Source of the DNA: GCA-020344555 sp964548955
GTDB lineage: Bacteria; Planctomycetota; Phycisphaerae; UBA1845
Direction: 5' to 3'
Length of the DNA: 64,000 nt
Assembly: GCA_964548955.1 (NCBI GenBank)
Contig: CAZJTP010000001.1
Span: forward strand, 70,299-134,298
Shown here: piece by piece, positions 16,821 through 24,919 of the stretch
How the letters are laid out: each line of letters starts with the position of its first letter
Position numbering within the stretch: position 1 is the first letter of the stretch
Position numbers and translations under genes: made by a program
Notes under the pieces: generated by a model
Seen by the model: the letters and a program-made list of their open reading frames with translations, nothing else
Told to the model about the DNA's origin: nothing
Database searches by the model: none

Positions 16821-19502
16821 TTACATCATCGCACGGTTAACATCCAGACGGACCAGCTGCATCAGTTCATCATCAGGCAATTCCGTTAGTTTGACCTCGC
16901 CATCGGTGGCGAGGATCTCGTCGGCCATCTGTCGCTTCTCCGCAATTAGTTCATCAATCCGTTCCTCAATCGTACCGCTGGTGACGAACTTGTGCACCAG
17001 CACGTTGCGTTTCTGGCCGATGCGGAATGCGCGGTCGGTGGCCTGGTTCTCTACGGCCGGGTTCCACCAGCGGTCGAAGTGAATCACATGCGAAGCCGCG
17101 GTCAGGTTCAGGCCCGTGCCGCCGGCCTTGAGCGACAGAATGAAAAACGGCGGTCCGCCCTCATCCTGAAACTGTGCGACCACGCCCTTACGCCTCTTGA
17201 CACTCGTTTGGCCGTGTAAGACCAGCCCCGCGCGACCGAACACCGCGGTCAGATGGTCCGCCAACGGGTCGATAATCTCCCGGAACTGGGTGAAGATCAA
17301 GGCCTTTTCTTGGCGTTGGGCCAGCTCTTCGCAAAGCTCGCCGAGACGGAGGAACTTGCCGCTGTCGGAGGGGGTGTAGCCGCCGTCGCCGGAAAGCTGG
17401 CTGGGATGGTTGCAGATCTGCTTCAGCCGCATCAGCGTCTGGAGCACCAGCCCGCGCCGCGCCATGCCATCGGCTGTTTCCAAGGCCGATCGCATTTGCC
17501 GTACGGTTTGCTCGTAGAGCTTGACCTGTGTTCTGGTCAGATTGCAGTATCGGACGGTTTCGATCTTCTCCGGCAGATCGGCGATCACGGAACGATCCGT
17601 TTTCAGGCGGCGTAGGATGTACGGCCCGACCAATTGACGCAAGGGCGCGAACCGGTTCTGCTCCCGCAGTTGCAAACCTTTGATGAACGACTTGAACACG
17701 CCCGCTGAACCGAGTAAGCCGGGATTGAGGAAATCGAACAGCGACCATAGATCGCCCAGGCGGTTTTCAACCGGTGTGCCGGTCAGGGCGATCCTCGCGT
17801 GGGCGGGGAGTTTCTTCACGGCCTTGCTCTGACGGGTCGAGGGGTTCTTGATCGCCTGGGCCTCATCGAGAATCACGAAGCGCCAGTCCAATTGCGTCAA
17901 CCAATCCTGCCGGGCCAACATGGAGTAGGTCGTGACCGCCAAGTCGGTCTCAGCAAGGTGCTCATCGGGAGATTCGGCAATGTGCGCAAGTGTCTGGCGG
18001 TCCGTCTCGGCCGGATGCAGAAACGTCAGTTTCAGCGACGGCGCAAAACACTCCGCCTCGCTGCGCCAGTTGCCCAGAAGTGAGGCCGGCACGATCAGAA
18101 GCGCTGGCCTACGCTGCGGTTTAGCGTCTCCATCCCGATTACACAGCAATAGTGCCAGCACCTGGATCGTCTTGCCCAGCCCCATGTCGTCAGCCAGGCA
18201 CGCTCCCAACCCCAGCGTCGTCAGGAAACGCAGCCAGGCCAGCCCGTCGCACTGATACGGCCGGAGTATCCCGTGCAGCCCATCGCGAAGCTCTACCGCA
18301 TCCAGTCGCCCCGGTTCGCGAAGACCCGCAAGGATCTTCTGCATCCCTTCGCCAGCCGATACGTGGGCCCATGAGCGTTGTTCCTCGACCCGGTCTTCAT
18401 GCTTCAGGTCTGCCGACGCACCGGCCAACAGGCGCATTCCCTCGACAAATGAGATCTCCCCATTCGCCGCGAGGTTCTCGAGGGCCTGCCAGTGGTCGAT
18501 CGCCTCCTGCAGTTTCTCGCGATCCACCTCAACCCATTGGCCCTTGAGCAGCACCAATCCATCCGGGCCGGCCAGCAACGCAGTCATCTCCTCCGACGAA
18601 ATGCTCTCATCCCCCAGCGCCATGCTCACGTTGAAATCCAGCACCGCGCCTGCTCCGAGTGTGGTTTGGTTCTGGCGGCCGATCGTCACCGAAACCTGCG
18701 GACGGGGGCGTTTCCTCCACCAATCCGGCAGCCGGACCGACAGACCGCTGTCCTCCAGCTCCGGCGAGGTCCGCAGAAACGCATACGCTCGCTCTGCCGG
18801 CCACGCCATTGGCTGATAGACTTCGCCGGAATCAACCAGTTTCTTTACCCATTCGCAACGTTCCGAAGCCTGTTGAACCGGAGCGAGTAACTTGATCAAC
18901 GCGGACCGATTCTTCGCCCCGGCGTACTGCTCCAGCGCCCTTCGCAATGGGAGGTGCTTCAATCGCCCCCCGGCACCGAACCCGGTGGCATAGGTCGCCA
19001 GAAACGCAAAAGGACGGGCCTGGTCGCTCTTGTTCTCGGCGAGGTGAAAGCAGACGCGACCCACTTGGTGCCACTTCGGCGCCCGCGCTTGCTGAAACGC
19101 TCCCAAGCCGCCGGCTGACTCGATCGCCTCCGTTGCCCACTGGTCCAACGCGCTGCAGATGTCCAGCAGAATCTCAGCGGTCAGATACTCCCCGCCCTGC
19201 ATGGGCGGCGCCGTCAAAACCCACGTCGCGCACTCCGCTGGCGACGGTGGCTCGACTTCGATGGTCTCCGCCGATTCGGGAATGTGACAAAGCGCGGTGA
19301 GATACCGCTCGGCCACGCTCTGCCAGTAGCGCAAGGTCAGGGAATCGCCCGTACCGATCTTCTCAGCCGCCAGCGTGAAGAGTCCTTCCCGCCAGTCAAC
19401 AGAAAACAGCTTCCGCAATCCCGCCAGCCGCGCAGGCTCGGCTTGGCCCTCAGTAGACTCCCAGCACAGATGCCCAGTCGGTGTGAGTCGGATTTCTGGC
19501 AC
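16821..19502 (-). CDS. SNF2-family DEAD/DEAH-box ATPase (HepA/RapA-like)
   Basis: About 893 residues from GTG 19502, with GGAGGGG 14 bases upstream. The frame continues upstream into the tRNA-Ser gene, so the longer 935-residue reading is not real at its N-terminus. The N-terminal half is a bacterial SNF2-associated domain. The motor begins with DDMGLGKTIQ (Walker A), then VILDEAQAIKN (motif II, DEAQ), LTGTPVENRLGDLW (motif III region), and a C-terminal helicase half with FILSLKAGGTGLNL and QATDRAFRIGQ (motifs V-VI). It is an ATP-driven translocase acting on duplex DNA or nucleoprotein. First gene of an operon with the SWIM protein. Confidence 0.93.
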   Translation of the reverse strand: MPEIRLTPTGHLCWESTEGQAEPARLAGLRKLFSVDWREGLFTLAAEKIGTGDSLTLRYWQSVAERYLTALCHIPESAETIEVEPPSPAECATWVLTAPPMQGGEYLTAEILLDICSALDQWATEAIESAGGLGAFQQARAPKWHQVGRVCFHLAENKSDQARPFAFLATYATGFGAGGRLKHLPLRRALEQYAGAKNRSALIKLLAPVQQASERCEWVKKLVDSGEVYQPMAWPAERAYAFLRTSPELEDSGLSVRLPDWWRKRPRPQVSVTIGRQNQTTLGAGAVLDFNVSMALGDESISSEEMTALLAGPDGLVLLKGQWVEVDREKLQEAIDHWQALENLAANGEISFVEGMRLLAGASADLKHEDRVEEQRSWAHVSAGEGMQKILAGLREPGRLDAVELRDGLHGILRPYQCDGLAWLRFLTTLGLGACLADDMGLGKTIQVLALLLCNRDGDAKPQRRPALLIVPASLLGNWRSEAECFAPSLKLTFLHPAETDRQTLAHIAESPDEHLAETDLAVTTYSMLARQDWLTQLDWRFVILDEAQAIKNPSTRQSKAVKKLPAHARIALTGTPVENRLGDLWSLFDFLNPGLLGSAGVFKSFIKGLQLREQNRFAPLRQLVGPYILRRLKTDRSVIADLPEKIETVRYCNLTRTQVKLYEQTVRQMRSALETADGMARRGLVLQTLMRLKQICNHPSQLSGDGGYTPSDSGKFLRLGELCEELAQRQEKALIFTQFREIIDPLADHLTAVFGRAGLVLHGQTSVKRRKGVVAQFQDEGGPPFFILSLKAGGTGLNLTAASHVIHFDRWWNPAVENQATDRAFRIGQKRNVLVHKFVTSGTIEERIDELIAEKRQMADEILATDGEVKLTELPDDELMQLVRLDVNRAMM

Positions 19503-19580
19503 AGTTTTGCTTCTGACCCCTCCGAAAGCCGCCGACGGCCCGGAGCATCCGCGCCGCGTCAAAGCCTGACGACGAAAAAC

Positions 19581-19666
19581 GGAGCGGGAGGGATTCGAAC
19601 CCTCGGTGCAGTTACCCGCACACCGCATTTCCAGTGCGGTCCCTTAAGCCGCTCGGACACCGCTCC
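19581..19666 (-). tRNA. tRNA-Ser(GGA)
   Basis: 86 bases. Acceptor stem GGAGCGG/CCGCTCC, D-arm GAGCGGCTTAAGGG, anticodon loop CTGGAAA giving anticodon GGA, a long variable arm expected for serine, and T-loop GGTTCGAATCC. CCA is not encoded. The gene lies directly upstream of the SNF2 gene and next to an integrase-like relic. Confidence 0.95.
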
Positions 19667-19802
19667 AGGTATCATATAAGTCTTTTATTGTGTTCGTCCG
19701 CTGCAGTCTTCGAAAAAGGCCCCGCACCGATTGGTTGACTTATACTATACTGCCCGTTGCTGGCTATGAGTTGGCTCACTAGGGCAATGGTGAGGCGACC
19801 AG

Positions 19803-20083
19803 ATGATAACACCGTGCTCCTATGTTCAGGACGTCACAGGCAAAACTGTTGACGGACTCTCTTTTCACAAGCCGTCGGGCAGATACTACTCCATCGACAA
19901 GGGCGGTCAACGCAAATACTGGGCCGGGACAAGGACAACGCGATCAACCGCTACCGCGCCAGCCTGAAGCTGTGGCCACTTCACGTTATGACCGAGAACG
20001 AGAAGCTCTACTACATGTTCCTCGAAGAAGACCTCGGCGGCGAGATTGCCGTACGTATCCACAAAGCCACATGCATCATCTAA
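19803..20083 (+). pseudogene. Frameshifted relic resembling integrase N-terminal region
   Basis: From ATG 19803 the first frame reads FHKPSGRYYSIDKGGQRKYW, resembling the arm-binding N-terminus of planctomycete tyrosine integrases. At about 19920 the reading continues only after a shift to another frame (GRDKDNAINRYRASL) and ends at TAA 20083 after a stretch (EKLYYMFLEEDLGGEIAVRI) that was not recognised. It lies 137 bases from tRNA-Ser, a classical integration target. The identification as integrase-like rests on a short motif only. Confidence 0.4.
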
Positions 20084-20088
20084 GCGAG

Positions 20089-20607
20089 CTACGCCGACCG
20101 CGGAGAGGGCCAGGGTGGCGAGACGCGGCGGGCCTCCTCCCACAACGCGGATGGGAAGCGGGTCGGCAGGTCATCCATGAGCGACAACCGAACCACGACG
20201 ATCAACTCCTGCCACGACCTGCACTCGTGCAACGCGACTTCTAAAGCCGGAGTCCATCCTTTCCCGTCATACTCCAATGGCCCCACCTCGTCGATGCCAA
20301 TCACGTCCAGACCGTCTCGCACGGCGGCCATGACGGCGGTGTTCCCTGCGACCACAGCTTCATCATCGAACCGATAGATGCCCACGCTGGGCATATCGCC
20401 GGGTGATGTGACCACCCGGGCCAGCAGTCGCCGGTTGCCGCTGCGCAAGTCGATCAAGTCATACCCGATGCGTTGCCCACTCTCGAAGACTGCCGGCGAC
20501 ACGATGCCGCCGACTGATCGCCCGCGCTCGGCCTTTTGGACTGCGTACCGGAGAAGGAACGTGGTTTTCCCTTCCCCCCGATCCGCGGAAAAGATGGTCA
20601 CCCCCAT
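20089..20607 (-). CDS. P-loop NTPase, THEP1/NTPase_1-like
   Basis: About 172 residues from ATG 20607; the frame is open to an ATG at 20685, and the shorter start is preferred because the P-loop normally lies at the extreme N-terminus. Walker A is SADRGEGKTT and Walker B is VIGIDEVGPLEY, the pattern of the nucleoside-triphosphatase family represented by THEP1. The intervening segment GGIVSPAVFESGQRIGYDLIDL also fits. It probably hydrolyses NTPs; the physiological role of this family is unclear. No operon partner is visible. Confidence 0.78.
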   Translation of the reverse strand: MGVTIFSADRGEGKTTFLLRYAVQKAERGRSVGGIVSPAVFESGQRIGYDLIDLRSGNRRLLARVVTSPGDMPSVGIYRFDDEAVVAGNTAVMAAVRDGLDVIGIDEVGPLEYDGKGWTPALEVALHECRSWQELIVVVRLSLMDDLPTRFPSALWEEARRVSPPWPSPRSA

Positions 20608-20909
20608 ACCGGTGTATCCGTCGCCCAGGAAGCGAAAAGGGCAAAAAAGGCCGTGCAAACCATGTTGCGTAGCCACCGGATGCATGATACACTAATCGCC
20701 ACTGGTCGGGACCTTGGAAAAACCGCCTGTGGTGCGGTGGCGGGGAGTTGGTCTTGCAAGCGCTTTTTTTCTACGACGGCAAGGTTGACTTGACGGTGTT
20801 AAGGAAACGTGCGTCAGGTCCGTTGCGGCGGCCCAGGATCACGCCTCCGGGTAGCGAAACAGCGTACCTCCAGTCAGTCTTGATGCCGTAGTTTTTTTTG
20901 AGATGCGAT

Positions 20910-21818
20910 ATGCTTTGTAAAGCACATCGGTCCGTTGTCGGCGCGGTGCATCTTGGTGGCTTTAGCTTACTGGAGCTGCTTGTTGTCACCTCCGTGATCA
21001 CGTTGTTGTTGGCGATCCTGTCACCGTCGCTCAAAGGCGCACGGGAGCAGGCCAAGCAGGTGGTCTGCAGTTCGCGGCTCAGACAATGGGGTGTCGCGTT
21101 TAGTTGCTACGCGGTTGAGAACGGTGGGATGTGGCCACACTGCGACGGGTTGGACCGGGGGCCGGACGAACTGGACGATCCCGGTTTGAGCCCGGAGGAT
21201 CTGGCTGACTGGCACGGCTGGATGGATCTGCTTCCCCCGATGCTCGGTTTCGAACCGTGGCGTGACTATCCAAGATACCAGCGTCCGAACGAAGCCACGT
21301 TCTATCAATGCCCCATGGGTCGACCGCTGGAGGGTCGAGGCACGTACAGCTACCGCCCGTTCCGCGACGGGTATTTCAGCTACGCTATGAATTCGTGCCT
21401 GGAGCTCGACAAGAACGCGTGGTCGCCGCCCGACGGCGTCGGTTATCCGATGCCGTCGTTCATCGACACGGCCAGGATAATGTGTCCTCAGCGTGTCATC
21501 GTGCTGTTTGACCAGTTGCTCGATCCCCGCAAGGGTTTTGACGAACAGAAGCTCTACCGCGGCGCGGGCAAATACAGCGGGAGCTATCCCAAGGCGTTTT
21601 CGGCTCGTCACCGGCATGGTCGGTCCGGTTTGGGCGGGAATATCCTCTATGCCGACGGGCACGTGAAGTGGCAGAGGAGTGCCTGGAAGCCTGAGTGGGA
21701 TCCTGAACTGGAGGTGCCGCCGCGCGACGACCCCAACTGGTACCCCTATCCGGTCATCACAATCGAGAAGAAGTCGAAGCCGAAGAATCGAAGCCGCTCG
21801 CGTGGGCGTGGTCGGTAA
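20910..21818 (+). CDS. Type II secretion-type pseudopilin-like protein (DUF1559-like)
   Basis: About 302 residues from ATG 20910 (TTG 20898 also possible). GFSLLELLVVTSVITLLLAIL is a prepilin N-terminal methylation and transmembrane motif, cleaved after Gly by prepilin peptidase with Glu at mature position 5. The C-terminal part has ARHRHGRSG...NILYADGHVKWQRS, the H-x-G...DGHVK signature of the large planctomycete families of such proteins. Envelope-associated. Planctomycetes carry many paralogues whose roles are not established. Confidence 0.85.
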   Translation: MLCKAHRSVVGAVHLGGFSLLELLVVTSVITLLLAILSPSLKGAREQAKQVVCSSRLRQWGVAFSCYAVENGGMWPHCDGLDRGPDELDDPGLSPEDLADWHGWMDLLPPMLGFEPWRDYPRYQRPNEATFYQCPMGRPLEGRGTYSYRPFRDGYFSYAMNSCLELDKNAWSPPDGVGYPMPSFIDTARIMCPQRVIVLFDQLLDPRKGFDEQKLYRGAGKYSGSYPKAFSARHRHGRSGLGGNILYADGHVKWQRSAWKPEWDPELEVPPRDDPNWYPYPVITIEKKSKPKNRSRSRGRGR

Positions 21819-21855
21819 GCATAAACGAATGTGCTATTGGGAAAGGAGTGTAATC

Positions 21856-22869
21856 GTGCGGAATCATTGTTTCGTTTCGCTGGTGATGGTTGTAGTGGCA
21901 ATCTGGTGCGCAGGCGTCGGCTATGCGGATGAGCTTTCAATCTACCAGATCCAGTCGACCACATCCGTCGGTGACGTAAGTTTCTACAACGGCGAGATAC
22001 ACGACGTGATCGGCGGAGTCGTGACACATATATGGCAGGGTGTCAACGCCCGCGTGTACCTGCAGGATCCTTCCCACCCCACATGGGGTGCGATTGTCGT
22101 GAAGGACGGGGAGGGTGGAGAGTTGACCGGCATTGTCAGCGTTGGCGACTGGGTTAGCTTCGACAACATCTACATCGACGAGTTTAGGGGTACGACGTTT
22201 CTGCAGTACCTCAGGAGCGATGCGCCCGACGTGGCGTTCAACATTGTCAGCCGAGACAATCCGCTCCCGCCGGCGATCCTAATTCCCGTCGCGGCGATAC
22301 CGGCTCCTCTACAGTATCCGGGCGACGAATGGTACGTCGACAATCACGATGCGGAACTGTATGAGTCCATGCACCTTGTGATCCGGGACGTCACAGTGAC
22401 TGCAATGCACCTGGGCAAGGCCGTGGACAACTACAATCTCCAAACCCCCAATGGGGATGACTGCTGGGCGACTGACTACATGAATGACGCCGTGCAGCCC
22501 ACGGAATACCACGAGTTTGTTGGAATGGACCAGCATTTCTGCGCAGTATCGGGTGTGTTCGAGCAATACACAAAGACGTCTGCCGGTTGGGACTACTATC
22601 AGTTGATCACGCTGGAGACGGCTGACCTGGCGATCTGCGGGGACGGTGACAGTGACGGTGACGTGAAGCTGGATGACGTCCCGCGCTTTCACGAGTGCTT
22701 TGGTGGGCCGTCATGTGACGGAGTATCGGGCGGTTGTGATCCACCTGCGTGGACTACGTCGCCAATGCCGATGCCGATCCTGGATTGCCTGATGATGGAT
22801 ATGGATTATGATGGCGATGTGGACCTGCGCGACTTCGCCGGTTTCCAACGAGTGTTTGGAACACCCTGA
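21856..22869 (+). CDS. Secreted protein with OB-like domain and C-terminal dockerin
   Basis: 337 residues. GTG 21856 with AAGGAG 7 bases upstream fixes the start. The signal peptide is FVSLVMVVVAIWCAGVGYA. The body (IYQIQ, WQGVNARVYLQDP, GAIVVKDGEGG, VSVGDWVSFDNIYIDEFRG, TFLQY) looks like the OB-fold DUF5689-type domains found in secreted nucleases and esterases, but no nuclease motif is present. The C-terminus has two calcium motifs, DGDSDGDVKLDDV and DMDYDGDVDLRDF, forming a dockerin. The next gene begins 28 bases later, so it may be co-transcribed with the transporter cluster. Confidence 0.8.
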   Translation: MRNHCFVSLVMVVVAIWCAGVGYADELSIYQIQSTTSVGDVSFYNGEIHDVIGGVVTHIWQGVNARVYLQDPSHPTWGAIVVKDGEGGELTGIVSVGDWVSFDNIYIDEFRGTTFLQYLRSDAPDVAFNIVSRDNPLPPAILIPVAAIPAPLQYPGDEWYVDNHDAELYESMHLVIRDVTVTAMHLGKAVDNYNLQTPNGDDCWATDYMNDAVQPTEYHEFVGMDQHFCAVSGVFEQYTKTSAGWDYYQLITLETADLAICGDGDSDGDVKLDDVPRFHECFGGPSCDGVSGGCDPPAWTTSPMPMPILDCLMMDMDYDGDVDLRDFAGFQRVFGTP

Positions 22870-22897
22870 CGTGGGTGTGGATGGAAAAGGTGGACTG

Positions 22898-23434
22898 ATG
22901 CGTACGCGGCTGATGGCGATGCGGATGGTCATTCTCGCGCTCGCAGTCGTAGTGTGCAGTTGTGAGAAGAAGTTCGACGATCGTTCCTCAGAGGTACCCA
23001 AAGTGAAGATGACGCTCGAACTGACGGGGACCGGCCTGTGCAAGCCGACGACATTCACATATGAGCAACTGGCCGATATGCCGATGAAACGGCTCGACAA
23101 TGTACTCATGCGCAAAACACACTACGACAACGAAACAACGAGTTGGGAGGGACCGGCGCTGGAACCGCTTCTTGCCGCCGCCGAGATCAAACCGGGTCCC
23201 ATGAAGGTGACGCTTGTGGCGGAGGACGGCTACGAGATCGAAGCTACGCTCGACGACATGAAAGACGCGGTTGTGGCCATGAAGAATGGTCAGGGTCGGT
23301 GGATTGTCCGCACGGATGAGGACTGTGAGTGGAAGCTCGTACCGCCGCACAAGCCGGGCAATTTCTGGATCATGAACCTCTCACGCATCAAGGTTGAGCC
23401 GGCGGCGGAAACGCCGAACCGTAGGAATGACTGA
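22898..23434 (+). CDS. Lipoprotein with molybdopterin-oxidoreductase-like fold
   Basis: 178 residues, ATG 22898 with AAGGTGG just upstream. Lipobox-like VVVCSC after a hydrophobic N-terminus. The mature part (LELTGTGLCKPTTFTYEQLADMP, WEGPALEPLLAAAEI, KVTLVAEDGYEIEATLDDM) follows the pattern of the sulfite-oxidase/oxidoreductase molybdopterin-binding superfamily in its small, probably cofactor-less form. It overlaps the next gene (YkoE-like S component) by 8 bases, so translation is coupled. It is probably an extracytoplasmic partner of the transporter; the ligand is unknown. Confidence 0.72.
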   Translation: MRTRLMAMRMVILALAVVVCSCEKKFDDRSSEVPKVKMTLELTGTGLCKPTTFTYEQLADMPMKRLDNVLMRKTHYDNETTSWEGPALEPLLAAAEIKPGPMKVTLVAEDGYEIEATLDDMKDAVVAMKNGQGRWIVRTDEDCEWKLVPPHKPGNFWIMNLSRIKVEPAAETPNRRND

Positions 23435-24008
23435 GCGGCGTCACACTTTTTTCTCCCTGCACGAGCTACTGATCATGGCGGCGCTGGCTGCGCTGGGTGG
23501 CGTATCCGGCAGCGCGGTAAGCCTTGTCGGCGCGGCCGTGCACGCGGCGATCGGACTGCCTGGCGGCTTGCAGTTTATGGCCGGCATCCACGTTTTGTGG
23601 CTGATCCTCGCGGCGGGACTGATCCGTAAACCGGGAGCGGCCACTATGACCGGGCTGCTCAAGGGCGTCGTGGAGCTGCTTTCCGGCAACCCACACGGAT
23701 TGATCGCGGTTCTGATGAGCGCCTTGGCCGGGCTGACGGTTGATCTGGTCTGGGTCTTGGCAGGACGGCGCGAACGCGTGGCACTCTTCGTTCTGGCCGG
23801 TGGGATGGGGGCGGCAAGTAACATCTTGATATTCAAGCTGGTTTTCTCACTACCCTCGCACCGCGTTGTGAACCTGGGACTGGCGGTTGTAACCGGAGTC
23901 GCGTTTCTCAGCGGAGCGCTGCTCGCTGGGGTGCTGGGGTGGTCGTTGATTCACGCTCTGCGCCGCGCCGGTGTTGTGGGGGCGCAAGGACCGTCACTAC
24001 ATGAATAA
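23427..24008 (+). CDS. ECF transporter S component, YkoE-like
   Basis: 193 residues from ATG 23427 (GTAGGA upstream), overlapping the stop of the preceding gene by 8 bases. It is nearly all hydrophobic, with six predicted segments, beginning FSLHELLIMAALAALGGVSG and containing LPGGLQFMAGIHVLWLILAA and NPHGLIAVLMSALAGLTVD, the pattern of YkoE-type substrate-capture subunits. The Bacillus YkoE system is predicted to import a thiamine precursor (hydroxymethylpyrimidine). The A-A and T subunits are encoded at 26476 and 28056. The substrate here is inferred only from the family and may differ. Confidence 0.8.
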   Translation: MTERRHTFFSLHELLIMAALAALGGVSGSAVSLVGAAVHAAIGLPGGLQFMAGIHVLWLILAAGLIRKPGAATMTGLLKGVVELLSGNPHGLIAVLMSALAGLTVDLVWVLAGRRERVALFVLAGGMGAASNILIFKLVFSLPSHRVVNLGLAVVTGVAFLSGALLAGVLGWSLIHALRRAGVVGAQGPSLHE

Positions 24009-24840
24009 GAGATTACTGCTGGCGGGGATCATCGGCGTTCCGATCGGGATGGTTCTCATGACCGGGCTTGCGGGTGTCCTGCCGCTTTTCGTACATCTAC
24101 CGGGAGGTGGTGAGCGCTGCAGCAAGTGCCACGATCTTCACGGCGGCGTGCACTTCGAGGGGCTCAAGACGGATGGGTGGATTCACCTGACCGGTGACGT
24201 TCCCCGCCACGCGTGGATCGAGACGGCCAAGCTTTTCCATGACCATCAGATTGACGGTCTACCCGGCGTGACGTTGCTTGACCTGCTGGCGGAGTACGGT
24301 TGCCGAGAGTTTCACCACATCGTTTTCATCTCCGCCGACGGTGGCCATGTTTCCATTGACTCAGGCGACCTGACCCGGTCCGCCCGATTGCTTCCGTATC
24401 TAAACGCCGCTCGATTCGCCGATGAGCGGTTGCACTCGTCAGCCTGGCTTCGGGCGATCGTTGAGATTTGCGTGGTCGCGGATGAACCGACCTTCGAGCT
24501 GAACGGGCGGCGAATCACCTTCGGGGCGCTCCTGGCCGGTGCTCGAACCACCGTCGTGACCGAACCGGCCCGCGTTTCCCAGAAGGAGGAATCGACCGGC
24601 CGGATGTATCGCAACGTTGCATCCCGCCTCGTCATCGGCGTACGCCTGGGTCGATTGATCGAGCCTTCCTGCAATCAAGTCATTGTCACCGCAGGCGGGC
24701 AAACGCAGTCCTTCAACACCGACGACGTGCGTGACGCCGTCATAGCCCGCGACGAGGATACCGGAGACGTCATCCTGGTCTTGCCAGAGAAAAGCCGCCA
24801 TGAGTGGCCGGTTGGCGTGACAGCCATTACGTGGCAGTAA
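24001..24840 (+). CDS. Membrane-anchored protein with CxxCH motif and molybdopterin-oxidoreductase-like fold
   Basis: 279 residues from ATG 24001, overlapping the S-component stop by 8 bases. One N-terminal transmembrane segment (LLLAGIIGVPIGMVLMTGLA) is followed by a single haem-type motif, CSKCH. The next domain, DGWIHLTGDVPRHAW...DGLPGVTLLDLLAEYGC...HIVFISADGGHVSID, again follows the small molybdopterin-oxidoreductase-like pattern, and a second similar unit may occupy residues about 175-279. The motif could bind haem c or a metal. Coupled translation with the S component suggests a shared role in ligand capture; the substrate is unknown. Confidence 0.68.
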   Translation: MNKRLLLAGIIGVPIGMVLMTGLAGVLPLFVHLPGGGERCSKCHDLHGGVHFEGLKTDGWIHLTGDVPRHAWIETAKLFHDHQIDGLPGVTLLDLLAEYGCREFHHIVFISADGGHVSIDSGDLTRSARLLPYLNAARFADERLHSSAWLRAIVEICVVADEPTFELNGRRITFGALLAGARTTVVTEPARVSQKEESTGRMYRNVASRLVIGVRLGRLIEPSCNQVIVTAGGQTQSFNTDDVRDAVIARDEDTGDVILVLPEKSRHEWPVGVTAITWQ

Positions 24841-24919
24841 CCAATTGGATCTGGAACAATCACGAGGTCGCCGTGTCGCGCGGTCAGGCATGAGGATCCC
24901 ACGCATTCTCCTGCGTCGA

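Noticed and set aside
19503..19628. N-terminal extension of the SNF2 protein
   Set aside because: It is translated through the tRNA-Ser gene; a GTG at 19502 is a better start.
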